Shown in pieces: positions 50,219-58,636 of a DNA stretch of 64,000 nucleotides; within the stretch, counting starts at the first letter, position 1; each line of letters starts with the position of its first letter. Both the position numbers and the translations under genes were made by a program. The notes under the pieces were generated by a model. That model did not search any database, was not told where the DNA came from, and worked only from the letters and a program-made list of their open reading frames with translations. Origin of the DNA: an uncultured Burkholderiales bacterium (GTDB lineage Bacteria > Pseudomonadota > Gammaproteobacteria > Burkholderiales > Burkholderiaceae_C); the NCBI GenBank assembly GCA_903870145.1, contig CAIQBO010000001.1:33688-97687 (forward strand). The letters are read 5' to 3'.

Positions 50219-51661
50219 TTACTTGGTCAAAAAATCCAAATACTTGCTGGCGAATTTCCCATACGGAGGCCATAAAAATTTAACCGCACTGAAAGAGGCT
50301 TGGTAGAACACCGGGCGCAACTTGGAGAAGGTGTTAAAACCCTCTTGCCCATGGTAGTGCCCCATGCCGCTTTCACCTACCCCACCGAAGGGCAGATCGG
50401 TCTGGCCCACATGAAACAGCGCGTCATTGACTGAGACTCCGCCCGACATCACCCTCTCCAAAAACACCTCAATGACACGGCTGTCGTTACTGAAGGGGTA
50501 AACGGCCAAAGGGCGAGCCCGCTGATTGATGTACTGAACCGTTTCCTCAATTTGTTGGTACTCCAAAATAGGCAAGATGGGGCCAAAGATTTCTCGTTGC
50601 CACAAATCTGAATTTTCTGGCGCATGGAGCACGATGTGGGGCGCAATTTTTCGTGTGACCGCATCCCATGGCTTACCAGGAATGAGTTGAATCAGGGTTG
50701 CCCCCTGCGCCTGCGCCTGCATCAGGGCTTGCGTGAGCCGATTGAAAGAGCGCTCATCAATGATGGAGGTCAGGTCCACCGAGTCAATCGATGGATACCG
50801 TTTTTGCACAATCTCTTTGGCCAATTCAATGAACTCTGGCGTTTTGCCTTTAGGCAAAAACAAATAATCAACGGTGGTACAAATTTGCCCCGCATTAAGG
50901 CATTTGACAAACATCAGGCGTTCGGCAGCCTTGCGAAGCGGAAAATCAGCGCAAACAATGGCCGGCGACTTGCCACCGAGCTCGAGCGTGACAGGACATA
51001 AATTTTGCGCCGCTGCCGCCATCACGGCCCGCCCCGTGTTCCCAGAGCCAGTGAACAACAGATGGTCAAATTTGAGCTTGGAAAACGCCACGCCCACGCC
51101 ACCTGTTTCATCAAAAAATGCCAGCTTGTCTTTGGAAAAATAGCCTGGCATGGTCTTGATCAAATACTGGCACAAGTGGCGCGAGTTCTCTGACATTTTG
51201 ACCATGGCACGGTTGCCTGCAGAAAAAATACTGACCAAGGGCACGAAGGTCAAATTGATCGGAAAATTCCAAGGAACAATGCACCCCACCACGCCCAAGG
51301 GCTGGGGGATCACTCGGTTACTTGCCCCAAGGTAATTGCGCAAATCAACTTGCCTGCGCTGGGGCTTCATCCACTTTTTCACGTGCCCAATGGCGTGATC
51401 AATTTCGCTCAAAGTGGGCACCAATTCAGTGAGCAAAGTTTCATGCATTGATCGGTTGCCATAGTCTGCATGAATGGCAGCCACAATCCCGTCTTTGTTC
51501 TCAAGCAAGTAAGTTTTCAACTTCAGCAGATCTGCCTTGCGCTCATTCAAACTGGGAACGGGGCGGGCGAAATAGGCCGTGCGCTGCGACTGCAATACAG
51601 CTTCCAGTTCCGTTGAAAGTTGGTCAAGTTCAGAAAGCCCGTGCGCAGAGGAATTTGACAT
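50219..51661 (-). CDS. aldehyde dehydrogenase, coniferyl-aldehyde-dehydrogenase-like
   Basis: 480 residues from the ATG at 51661. Catalytic Asn132 (PWNFPIN), Glu227 (LELGGKSP) and Cys261 (NAGQICTT) are intact, with the NAD loop TGSGNTGRAV. The short N-terminus and the C-terminal hydrophobic end (SFSAVKFLWPPYGKFASKYLDFL) are those of CALDH/fatty-aldehyde dehydrogenases, which act on coniferyl aldehyde or long-chain aldehydes at the membrane. It stands between the nnrS unit and an MFS gene without a clear pathway partner, so the substrate is open. Confidence 0.92.
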   Translation of the reverse strand: MSNSSAHGLSELDQLSTELEAVLQSQRTAYFARPVPSLNERKADLLKLKTYLLENKDGIVAAIHADYGNRSMHETLLTELVPTLSEIDHAIGHVKKWMKPQRRQVDLRNYLGASNRVIPQPLGVVGCIVPWNFPINLTFVPLVSIFSAGNRAMVKMSENSRHLCQYLIKTMPGYFSKDKLAFFDETGGVGVAFSKLKFDHLLFTGSGNTGRAVMAAAAQNLCPVTLELGGKSPAIVCADFPLRKAAERLMFVKCLNAGQICTTVDYLFLPKGKTPEFIELAKEIVQKRYPSIDSVDLTSIIDERSFNRLTQALMQAQAQGATLIQLIPGKPWDAVTRKIAPHIVLHAPENSDLWQREIFGPILPILEYQQIEETVQYINQRARPLAVYPFSNDSRVIEVFLERVMSGGVSVNDALFHVGQTDLPFGGVGESGMGHYHGQEGFNTFSKLRPVFYQASFSAVKFLWPPYGKFASKYLDFLTK

Positions 51662-51779
51662 TGAACACCTTGGTTGAACCAAAATAAAAAAGATCGGGAG
51701 ATTATCGCACTCTGTTGGCTAAAAAGCTTGCGCATTCTTGCCCCTTGACGACAGATCAAACAGGCCACACAGGCGCTAT

Positions 51780-53039
51780 TCAATCAACAGTGGGAGGGAT
51801 TTCAAGCTTCTCATACAAAGGCAGTATCTCCCTCCTGATATCAGAAAAAGAACGCACATAAAACCCAACACCCACCAAACTCAAAGCGCCGCAAAGGGCC
51901 AAGGTGTGTGGGGTGCCTAGATGCTGCGCCAGCCACCCCGTCAGCAGTGAGCCCAAGGGCGACATGCCCAAAAAAGACATCACATAAATTGCCGCAACAC
52001 GTCCACGCAACTCGTCTGGCACAATAGTTTGCAGCACCGTATTGGTAGCCGCAGCCGTCAGCATCATGCCCAAGGCCGCCAAGAAAAGCATGGGCAGTGC
52101 CAACCACAAACCATCAGCAAATGAAAACAAAATCATGGCCACACTGGCCATGCCTGCGCTCCACCCGATGACCTTGAACAGGCCTCGAATCGAGCTTCTC
52201 GTTGCCAAATAAAGCATGCCGCAAACTGCACCCAAGCCAGAGCAACTCAGCAGCAAACCCAGCATGCGCGAGTCTCCCTGAAAGCGTTCACTGGCAAACC
52301 AGGGCATCAAAGACCCATAGGACTGCAAACTGAAGCTGGTAGCGGCAAGCAGCAACAAAGCACATCGACTTGGCAAAAACCCATACGCATAACGCAGACC
52401 AGCCATGAGTTGACTGCCCCACCCTGCGCGGGCTGCGCTGATGACTCGGTGCTTCAAGTCTGTTTGGGCCAGCGCATACACCACAGCGCCACGCATCAGG
52501 CAATTCAAACCAAAACTCCAGACTTCACCCAACAATGCCGTGACCAAGCCTCCCACCATAGGGCCAATAAAACGGGCGCCATTCATGACCGTGGCGTTCA
52601 GTGCAATGGCATTGGGCAACTCATTGCGGCTGGGCAACAATCTAAGAATAAGCGCCTGCCTGGCTGGCGCATCAAAAGCATTACCCAAGCCCAGTACCAA
52701 ATTTCCCAACACCAAGTGCCAAGCCTCGATCTGCCCAAACAGCAGGATTGCAAGCATCACCAAGGCCTGACAAATCGCCATTGTGTTGGTGACGTACAGC
52801 ACACGGCGAACATCCAAGCGGTCAATCCATACACCTGCAAAAGGCGTGATCACCAACAAAGGAATTTGCAAAGTAAAAGCTGCCAAGCCCAGCATCAGTG
52901 TTGAGCCAGAAAGGCTGAACACCAGCCAACTTGTTGCCACCAATTGGATCCAGCTACCAATTTGTGAAGTGCCTTGCCCCATAAGGAACAATCTGAAATT
53001 TCGGTGCTCTAACGCCCGAAGACTGGCGGGCAATTTCAT
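51780..53039 (-). CDS. MFS transporter (enterobactin-exporter-like)
   Basis: 419 residues, about 12 helices. Typical MFS_3 features: NFRLFLMGQGTSQIGSWIQLVATSWLVFSL at the start, GVWIDRLDVRRVLYVTNTM (loop 2-3 motif), GNAFDAPARQALILRLLPSRNELPNAIALNATVMN, and TIVPDELRGRVAAIYVMSFLGMSPLG. These are usually exporters of small molecules; the substrate is unknown. 67 bases separate it from the next MFS gene upstream. Confidence 0.9.
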   Translation of the reverse strand: MKLPASLRALEHRNFRLFLMGQGTSQIGSWIQLVATSWLVFSLSGSTLMLGLAAFTLQIPLLVITPFAGVWIDRLDVRRVLYVTNTMAICQALVMLAILLFGQIEAWHLVLGNLVLGLGNAFDAPARQALILRLLPSRNELPNAIALNATVMNGARFIGPMVGGLVTALLGEVWSFGLNCLMRGAVVYALAQTDLKHRVISAARAGWGSQLMAGLRYAYGFLPSRCALLLLAATSFSLQSYGSLMPWFASERFQGDSRMLGLLLSCSGLGAVCGMLYLATRSSIRGLFKVIGWSAGMASVAMILFSFADGLWLALPMLFLAALGMMLTAAATNTVLQTIVPDELRGRVAAIYVMSFLGMSPLGSLLTGWLAQHLGTPHTLALCGALSLVGVGFYVRSFSDIRREILPLYEKLEIPPTVD

Positions 53040-53106
53040 GTCATTGAATACATTTCAAACGAGCAATTTCGCTCTGCATGGGCCGCCTTCGATGAGGCAA
53101 AACCTC

Positions 53107-54285
53107 TCAAGCTGGCAACTTCATTTCTGCTTCTCCAGGAAGCCAAAAAACGATCAGTGCCCCAATTGCTGCAATGGCCGCCATCAGGATCATCAAAAAT
53201 GTAAACCCCGAGGCCTTGACCAAGGGCCCTAGGAGGTACACCGCCAGTGAACTGATGCCAAATGAGATGGCAATGCGCGTGCCACTGACGCGAGAACGCA
53301 TTGAATCATCGATGTAGCGAACCACCATGGTGTCGTTGAAAGGAATCGAGCCAAACACCATCACCATGTAAAAAATCGCCGCGCCATACCAAAGCCAACC
53401 CGTGGCTTGCGAGGCCAAGGCAAAAGCGATAAATTGCAAAAACAAGATGGAGAAGAAAAGCGGCTTGACGGGAACCCAATCAAGCAAGCGGCCCACCACA
53501 ATTTGCGCCACGGATGCAATCGCATAAACGCCCCCCAGCAGCAGCCCCATGGACGAGGGCTCACTGACCAGACCGTGCAATCGTTCGGCCAGAAGTTGTG
53601 CATTGCCATTGGTGGTGAAGTTAAACAACACACTGGTGGTTGTGGCAGTGGCCACCATCACGGCAAAGGTTCTCAGTGCCAAGCGGCGCGGCAAATGAAC
53701 CGTGCTGATTTTCTTTTTGGCGGGGGCCGCCGACTCCCTGGGTGCATGCACAGCAAACAAAAATCCACACACCAAAGAAACTACGCCTGGCACTGCAAAA
53801 GCCATGCGCCAGCCCGAAAATTCAACTAAAAAACCTGTCGACAAAGCAGCCAAAGCAATACCCAAATTCCCTGCCAAACCATTGATGCCAATCGTCATGC
53901 CAGGCCGCAAGGCGCCTTGCACCAGCATGGGAATCCCAACTGGGTGGTAAATGGCAGAGAAAGCCCCCAGCACTGTCAGCGCCACGGCCATTTGAAGAGG
54001 CGTTTGGGTGAGTGCCACGGCAAAAGCCGAAAGCCCCATGCCTCCAAAAAACAAGAGCATCATGCGGCGGCGCCCCCAAAGGTCTCCAAGACGGCCAGCG
54101 GGCAGCGAGGCCAGCCCAAACATCACAAATGCGCCCGCCGTGTAGGGCATCATGTCTTCCCAGCGACCAACGCCAAATTCCACCGCTATGGCGCTCACCG
54201 CAGTTGCAAATATCAGCAAAAACAGGTGATCAAGCGCATGGGCAATGTTCAGCAATAGTGAGGTCGTTCGAGGCATGGTGCACAT
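53107..54285 (-). CDS. MFS transporter
   Basis: 392 residues, about 12 helices, with the loop 2-3 motif LPAGRLGDLWGRRRMMLLFFGG and the GVVSLVCGFLFAV hinge. It may start at the first ATG (54285) or at 54276; neither has a clear Shine-Dalgarno sequence. Divergent from a Bug-type binding-protein gene. The TSLLLNIAHALDHLFLLIFATAVSAIA opening resembles carriers of the MFS_1 group with unknown substrate. Confidence 0.88.
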   Translation of the reverse strand: MCTMPRTTSLLLNIAHALDHLFLLIFATAVSAIAVEFGVGRWEDMMPYTAGAFVMFGLASLPAGRLGDLWGRRRMMLLFFGGMGLSAFAVALTQTPLQMAVALTVLGAFSAIYHPVGIPMLVQGALRPGMTIGINGLAGNLGIALAALSTGFLVEFSGWRMAFAVPGVVSLVCGFLFAVHAPRESAAPAKKKISTVHLPRRLALRTFAVMVATATTTSVLFNFTTNGNAQLLAERLHGLVSEPSSMGLLLGGVYAIASVAQIVVGRLLDWVPVKPLFFSILFLQFIAFALASQATGWLWYGAAIFYMVMVFGSIPFNDTMVVRYIDDSMRSRVSGTRIAISFGISSLAVYLLGPLVKASGFTFLMILMAAIAAIGALIVFWLPGEAEMKLPA

Positions 54286-54396
54286 TGTGCGTTAAATTTG
54301 AGAGGAACCACGGCAAGCAAGGGAAAATCCCGCTTTCAAGCGCAAAGCAAAGTGGTTAGGCTCAAGGCTTCCACTCAAAGTATGGAGCACTCCACC

Positions 54397-55377
54397 ATGT
54401 CACGCCTGTTTCAATCTTTGGCCAGCGCATGGGGCTTAGGCATTGTCTTGCTTGCCTCACCCGTCGCATTTTCCCAAACGTTCCCGAGCAAACCCATCCG
54501 CCTGATCTGCCCGTTTCCTGCCGGCGGTGCAGTTGACATCGCCTCACGCGCCATTGCCATGGAGCTGACAAAAAGTTTAGGCCAACCCGTGACCGTTGAC
54601 AACAAACCCGGTGCTGGCGGCAACATCGGCGGCTCTGAGGCAGCGCGCTCTGCGCCCGACGGCTACACCTTGTTCATGTCCACCAGCGGCATCCAAGCCA
54701 TCAACCCTGCGCTCTACGCCAAGATGCCGTTTGACCCCAACAAAGACCTGCAACCCATCTCAGCTTTGGTCTCGTTGAACAATGTGCTGGTGCTTCACCC
54801 CTCGGTCAAAGCCAATTCTGTTCAAGAGGTGGTGGCCATGGCCAAAGCCCAACCTGGCGCCGTGAACTACGCCTCCAGCGGCAGCGGCACCAGCATCCAC
54901 ATGTCGGGTGAGATGTTCCGCTCCCTCACAGGTGTGACCATGGTACACATCCCCTACAAGGGCAGCGCTCCAGCATTGAACGATTTGCTCGGCGGCCAAG
55001 TCATGATGATGTTTGACAACATCCCCTCAGCCATCCCGCACATCAAGTCTGGCAAATTGCGCGCCTTGGCCACAACCGGCGCCAAACGTGACCCCCTTCT
55101 TCCTGACCTTCCCACACTGGCTGAGGCCGGCGTTACAGGTTATGAATCCGGTGTTTGGTTTGGCTTGGCTGTGGCTGCAGGCACGCCGCGCGATGTGGTG
55201 ATGCGCCTGAATGCAGAGACCATCAAAGCCACGAAATCTCCTGACTTTATCAAACGCATGACCGAGTTGGGGTACATCATCATCGGCTCATCGCCCGAAA
55301 CCATGGCCGAGATGAACAAGGCCGAAGTACTGCGTTGGGGTCCGATTGTGAAAGCCTCAGGCGCTAAAGCAGATTGA
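54397..55377 (+). CDS. Bug/TctC-type solute-binding protein
   Basis: 326 residues from the ATG at 54397, which follows GGAG at eight bases; earlier in-frame ATGs (54298, 54382) lack this and precede the signal. Signal peptide about 1-26 (LGIVLLASPVAFSQTFP). Bug signatures: SKPIRLICPFPAGGAVDIASR, DNKPGAGGNIGGSEAARSAPDGYTL, SSGSGTSIHMSGEMFRSLTG and HIPYKGSAPALNDLLGG. It closely resembles the protein at 6761-7729. No TctAB pair adjoins it directly; the neighbouring gene end is that of a thiamine-dependent dehydrogenase. Ligand unknown, possibly a carboxylate handled by that enzyme. Confidence 0.9.
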   Translation: MSRLFQSLASAWGLGIVLLASPVAFSQTFPSKPIRLICPFPAGGAVDIASRAIAMELTKSLGQPVTVDNKPGAGGNIGGSEAARSAPDGYTLFMSTSGIQAINPALYAKMPFDPNKDLQPISALVSLNNVLVLHPSVKANSVQEVVAMAKAQPGAVNYASSGSGTSIHMSGEMFRSLTGVTMVHIPYKGSAPALNDLLGGQVMMMFDNIPSAIPHIKSGKLRALATTGAKRDPLLPDLPTLAEAGVTGYESGVWFGLAVAAGTPRDVVMRLNAETIKATKSPDFIKRMTELGYIIIGSSPETMAEMNKAEVLRWGPIVKASGAKAD

Positions 55378-55396
55378 AGCACACACCATCACACGG

Positions 55397-55418
55397 GAAG
55401 TTTTGAGCTCAAAACTTC
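55397..55418. terminator. 22-bp perfect palindrome between convergent genes
   Basis: A perfect inverted repeat, GAAGTTTTGAG followed immediately by its reverse complement, starts 20 bases after the stop of the binding-protein gene and reaches into the stop of the E1-beta gene on the other strand. It can form an 11-bp stem, although with only A/T-rich flanks and no long T-run. It probably serves as a bidirectional transcription terminator. Confidence 0.6.
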
Positions 55419-56392
55419 TGGGTAGACTGCATGATTGCCATAACGGCATTGACCGTGGCCTCAACGCCAATGCGCGCTTGCGCTTCAAGCACTGGGGCAT
55501 AACCCACAGGAATCCGTGGCGCCCCCAAGCGCTTGATTTTGCAAGGAAGGTGCTCAGCCACTGTGGCGGCAATCTCGGCGCCAAAGCCACCCGCTTGCAC
55601 GGCTTCATGCACCACCAACAAGCGGCCCGTCTTGGCACACGATGCCAATACAGCTTCTCGGTCCCATGGCCAAATGGTGCGCAAATCAATCAACTCAACC
55701 TGAACACCTTGTGCGGCCAATTGCTCACACGCCTGCGCGCAAACATGCACTTGACGGCTCCAACTGACCAGGGTCACATCAGCGCCTTCACGCAACTTTG
55801 CAGCTTTGCCCAATGGAACTTGCACAGTTTCATCGACCTCACCTTGCATGCCCCACAAAGTTTTGTGCTCCATGTAGATCACAGGGTCCCCGCATTGCAT
55901 CGATGCGCGCAAAAGCGCGTAGTTGTCTTGGGGCGTACTGGGGCACACCACCACCAAACCTGGCATATGGGCAAACCAAGCCTCCAGGGATTGGGAGTGC
56001 TGGGCAGCCGAAGCATCCCAAATTCCACTGGGCATGCGGGCCACCAAAGGCACGCGGCCTTGCCCGCCAAACATGTACCTGTTCTTGGCTGCTTGGTTGA
56101 CGATTTCGTCCATGCCGCACAGCGCAAAATCAACCACTCGCATTTCCACCACCGGGCGCAGACCTGCCAGTGCCATGCCCACCCCGCCCCCCATGATGGC
56201 GGCCTCGCTGATGGGCGTGTCAATCACGCGCTGCGGGCCAAACATGTCTTGCAAGCCTTTGTACTGACCAAAGATGCCGCCCCTTCCCACATCTTCACCC
56301 AGCACCACCACACGGGGGTCATCTTGCATTTCGCGCTGCACCGCCAGCACTGCGGCCTGTGCGTAATTCATAGGGGCCGTTTTCAGTACCAT
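55409..56392 (-). CDS. 2-oxoacid/acetoin dehydrogenase E1 component, beta subunit
   Basis: 327 residues from the ATG at 56392. Transketolase-like pyrimidine-binding and C-terminal domains: NYAQAAVLAVQREMQDDPRVVVLGEDVGRGGIFGQYKGLQ, RVIDTPISEAAIMGGGVGMALAGLRPVVEM, VNQAAKNRYMFGGQGRVPLVARMP and LVVHEAVQAGGFGAEIAATV. It forms an alpha2beta2 thiamine-diphosphate enzyme with the alpha subunit encoded immediately upstream, overlapping by 10 bases. The sequence is near AcoB-like and 2-oxoisovalerate types. No E2 or E3 gene is in the window, so the complex is either completed by other loci or acts with an artificial or acetoin-type acceptor. Confidence 0.92.
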   Translation of the reverse strand: MVLKTAPMNYAQAAVLAVQREMQDDPRVVVLGEDVGRGGIFGQYKGLQDMFGPQRVIDTPISEAAIMGGGVGMALAGLRPVVEMRVVDFALCGMDEIVNQAAKNRYMFGGQGRVPLVARMPSGIWDASAAQHSQSLEAWFAHMPGLVVVCPSTPQDNYALLRASMQCGDPVIYMEHKTLWGMQGEVDETVQVPLGKAAKLREGADVTLVSWSRQVHVCAQACEQLAAQGVQVELIDLRTIWPWDREAVLASCAKTGRLLVVHEAVQAGGFGAEIAATVAEHLPCKIKRLGAPRIPVGYAPVLEAQARIGVEATVNAVMAIMQSTQKF

Positions 56393-57435
56393 TGGCCTGC
56401 CCCTGTGGTCTGAACATCGGTAAAGGCCTGCGAAGCTTGCGGCCAAGGCGCCTCATGCGCAGCCCTCAAGGCATCTTGCACTTCCATTTTGGCACTGAGC
56501 TCCAAGGCATCGAGTTGCGCCATGTCCCCAGCCTGACTTTGCCAGTGCTCGCGCGCCCTGGCAATGGGGTCTGTGCGCAAAGCCGCTTCCAGTTCCGCCG
56601 GGTCGCGGTACAGCGCCAAGTCAACCGACACATGGCCCTTCACACGGTAAGTGATGGCGTGCAGCAACTGCGGCCCACTGCCCGATCGAACCTGAGCGAC
56701 CAAGCCGCACGCCGCATGCCATACGGCATGAATGTCGTTGCCATCCACCCTCACAGCCTCAATGCCCAGGCCTTGCGCTCTGGCCGAAGCACCCTCACCG
56801 CCAATCATTGGCGCACTGGCCGTGGTGGCGCTCCAGCGGTTGTCTTCACACACAAACAGCACTGGCAGATTAAAAACCTTGGCCCAATTGAGCGCTTCTA
56901 AAAAAGGGCCACGGTTGATGGCACCGTCCCCAAAAAAACAAACAGTGATGCCGCCTTGGCCTGAGATTTTTTGGGCATGCGCTGCGCCCGCTGCAATTGG
57001 CAAGCCCGCAGCCACCACACCATTGGCGCCCAGCATGCCCACTGAAAAATCAGCAATGTGCATGGAGCCACCCTTGCCACCATTAAAGCCTGTTGCTTTG
57101 CCAAACAGCTCACACATCATACGGCTCAAGTCTGCACCTTTTGCCAAAGTATGGCCATGACCGCGATGTGTCGAGGTCAAGTAATCGGTGTTTTCCAAAT
57201 GCGCGCACACACCTGCTGCCACAGCTTCTTGCCCTGTCGACAAATGCAATGGGCCTTTGACCTTGGCCTTGCCATCGGCCGCCTCCCCGTAGGCACTCAC
57301 GCCGCCCTGACTGGCCTCTTCTGCAGCCGCCTCAAAGGCTCTGATGCGCACCATCATTCGGTACAACTCCAAAAAAGGTATTGATGCCTGCTCGGCTGTT
57401 GAATCCTGCCCCAATGCGTGCTCCTTGAAAATCAT
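56383..57435 (-). CDS. 2-oxoacid/acetoin dehydrogenase E1 component, alpha subunit
   Basis: 350 residues. Thiamine-diphosphate motif GDGAINRGPFLEALNWAKVFNLPVLFVCEDN (GDG...N), TSTHRGHGHTLAKGAD and GFNGGKGGSMHIAD are the E1-alpha hallmarks, and the mid-region NRWSATTASAPMIGGEGASARAQGLGIEAVRVDGND confirms the acetoin/pyruvate branch. Homologues oxidise acetoin or pyruvate-like substrates with an E2 lipoyl protein. The ATG at 57435 has no visible Shine-Dalgarno sequence, and no better start is obvious. It is divergent from the Ldh-family gene with a 91-base spacer. Confidence 0.92.
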   Translation of the reverse strand: MIFKEHALGQDSTAEQASIPFLELYRMMVRIRAFEAAAEEASQGGVSAYGEAADGKAKVKGPLHLSTGQEAVAAGVCAHLENTDYLTSTHRGHGHTLAKGADLSRMMCELFGKATGFNGGKGGSMHIADFSVGMLGANGVVAAGLPIAAGAAHAQKISGQGGITVCFFGDGAINRGPFLEALNWAKVFNLPVLFVCEDNRWSATTASAPMIGGEGASARAQGLGIEAVRVDGNDIHAVWHAACGLVAQVRSGSGPQLLHAITYRVKGHVSVDLALYRDPAELEAALRTDPIARAREHWQSQAGDMAQLDALELSAKMEVQDALRAAHEAPWPQASQAFTDVQTTGAGQWY

Positions 57436-57526
57436 GTGATAAATGGCTCGGCTGAAGTTTACCCTTTGACCTGCCTTACCTTCTGCGGCATGCCAAAATC
57501 ACAATTCAACGCAGCGGACCCAACCT

Positions 57527-58585
57527 ATGACCTCACTCAAATACCAAACAGCCGAACTGACTGACTTTGCGCAACAACTTCTGCAATTGGCGGCGCTTTC
57601 AACCGACAAAGCCAGCGCTGTGGCGCAAATCTTGGTGGAGGGCGACCTCTTAGGCCACACCACCCATGGCTTGGCTCTCTTGGCACCCTATTTGGGCGAA
57701 CTGGAAGCCGGCAAAATCAACACAGAAGGCGCACCCAAAGTGCTCTCGGACTTCCCGGCTGCTTTGACTTGGGACGGTCAGCGCTTGCCCGGGCCTTGGC
57801 TGGTACTGCAAGCCATGGAAGTGGCCATGCAGCGCGCACGCACGCAAGGCACTTGCACGGTTGTGATCCAACGCAGCCACCACATCGCCTGTTTGGCAGC
57901 CTACCACCAGCGCGCCACCGAGCAAGGTTTTGTCATGCTGCTGCACTGCTCGGACCCCAACAGTGCCAGCGTTGCGCCCTTTGGCGGACTTGACCCCCTG
58001 TTCACCCCCAACCCCATGTCCGCTGGCCTGCCCACCTCGGGCCTGCCCATCTTGATGGACATCTCCGCCTCGGCCACCACCAACGGGCTGACCAACCGTT
58101 TGTACAAAGAGGGCCAGCAACTGCCCGCCGATTGGTTGATGGACGGCCACGGCAAAGCCAGCCGCGACCCCGCCGTTTTGTTCCAAGACCCCAAAGGCAC
58201 GATCTTGCCGTTGGGCGGTATGGACTCGGGCCACAAAGGCTACAGCTTGAGCTTGATGGTTGAAGCCTTGACCGGCGGCTTGTCAGGCCATGGCCGAGCC
58301 GACCCTTTAGAAGGATGGGGCGCCACGGTCTTTTTGCAAATCATGGACCCGCAAGCTTTTGGAGGCTTGAGTGCTTTTCAAAGGCAGATGGACCATGTGG
58401 CCGCCCAGTGCCGCGCCTCCCGCCCAGCCCAATCGGGCCAAGCCGTGCGCACGCCTGGCCAAAGAGGCCTAGAGCACAAGGCTCAAAGCTTGAAATCGGG
58501 CCTGGCGCTTTACCCCAGCATCATGCCCATGCTGCTGCCTTGGGCCGAGAAAATGCGGGTCACGCCGCCAGAGCCTATGGCCTGA
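57527..58585 (+). CDS. Ldh family oxidoreductase (malate/L-lactate dehydrogenase type)
   Basis: 352 residues of the family that includes ureidoglycolate, malate and (S)-sulfolactate dehydrogenases using NAD(P). Seen: GDLLGHTTHGLALLAPYLGELEAGKIN (catalytic His in HTTHG), VVIQRSHHIACLAAYHQRATEQGF, NPMSAGLPTSGLPILMDISASATTNG and DSGHKGYSLSLMVEALTGGLSG. Its place between a 2-oxoacid dehydrogenase and a tricarboxylate-type transporter suggests oxidation of a 2-hydroxyacid taken up by TctABC to a 2-oxoacid for the E1 enzyme (inference). Confidence 0.92.
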   Translation: MTSLKYQTAELTDFAQQLLQLAALSTDKASAVAQILVEGDLLGHTTHGLALLAPYLGELEAGKINTEGAPKVLSDFPAALTWDGQRLPGPWLVLQAMEVAMQRARTQGTCTVVIQRSHHIACLAAYHQRATEQGFVMLLHCSDPNSASVAPFGGLDPLFTPNPMSAGLPTSGLPILMDISASATTNGLTNRLYKEGQQLPADWLMDGHGKASRDPAVLFQDPKGTILPLGGMDSGHKGYSLSLMVEALTGGLSGHGRADPLEGWGATVFLQIMDPQAFGGLSAFQRQMDHVAAQCRASRPAQSGQAVRTPGQRGLEHKAQSLKSGLALYPSIMPMLLPWAEKMRVTPPEPMA

Positions 58586-58608
58586 AGATCAGGTCTTCAA
58601 GATCATGG

Positions 58609-58636
58609 GGCTTGAAGCCTTGGCCTGCTTCAAGCC
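58609..58636. terminator. hairpin between convergent ldh-type and tctA genes
   Basis: GGCTTGAAGC (58609-58618) and its exact reverse complement GCTTCAAGCC (58627-58636) with an 8-base loop. It lies just after the Ldh-family stop and overlaps the stop of tctA on the other strand. No T-run, so terminator action is likely but not certain. Confidence 0.55.

Noticed and set aside
50098..50283. Plus-strand open frame of 61 codons between DUF2249 and aldehyde dehydrogenase genes
   Set aside because: No ribosome-binding site, no motif, and it runs into the antisense of the aldehyde dehydrogenase gene.
55403..56413. Long open frame (336 codons) on the plus strand inside the E1-beta gene
   Set aside because: Translation is His/Cys-rich with no motif and mirrors a well-supported minus-strand gene.
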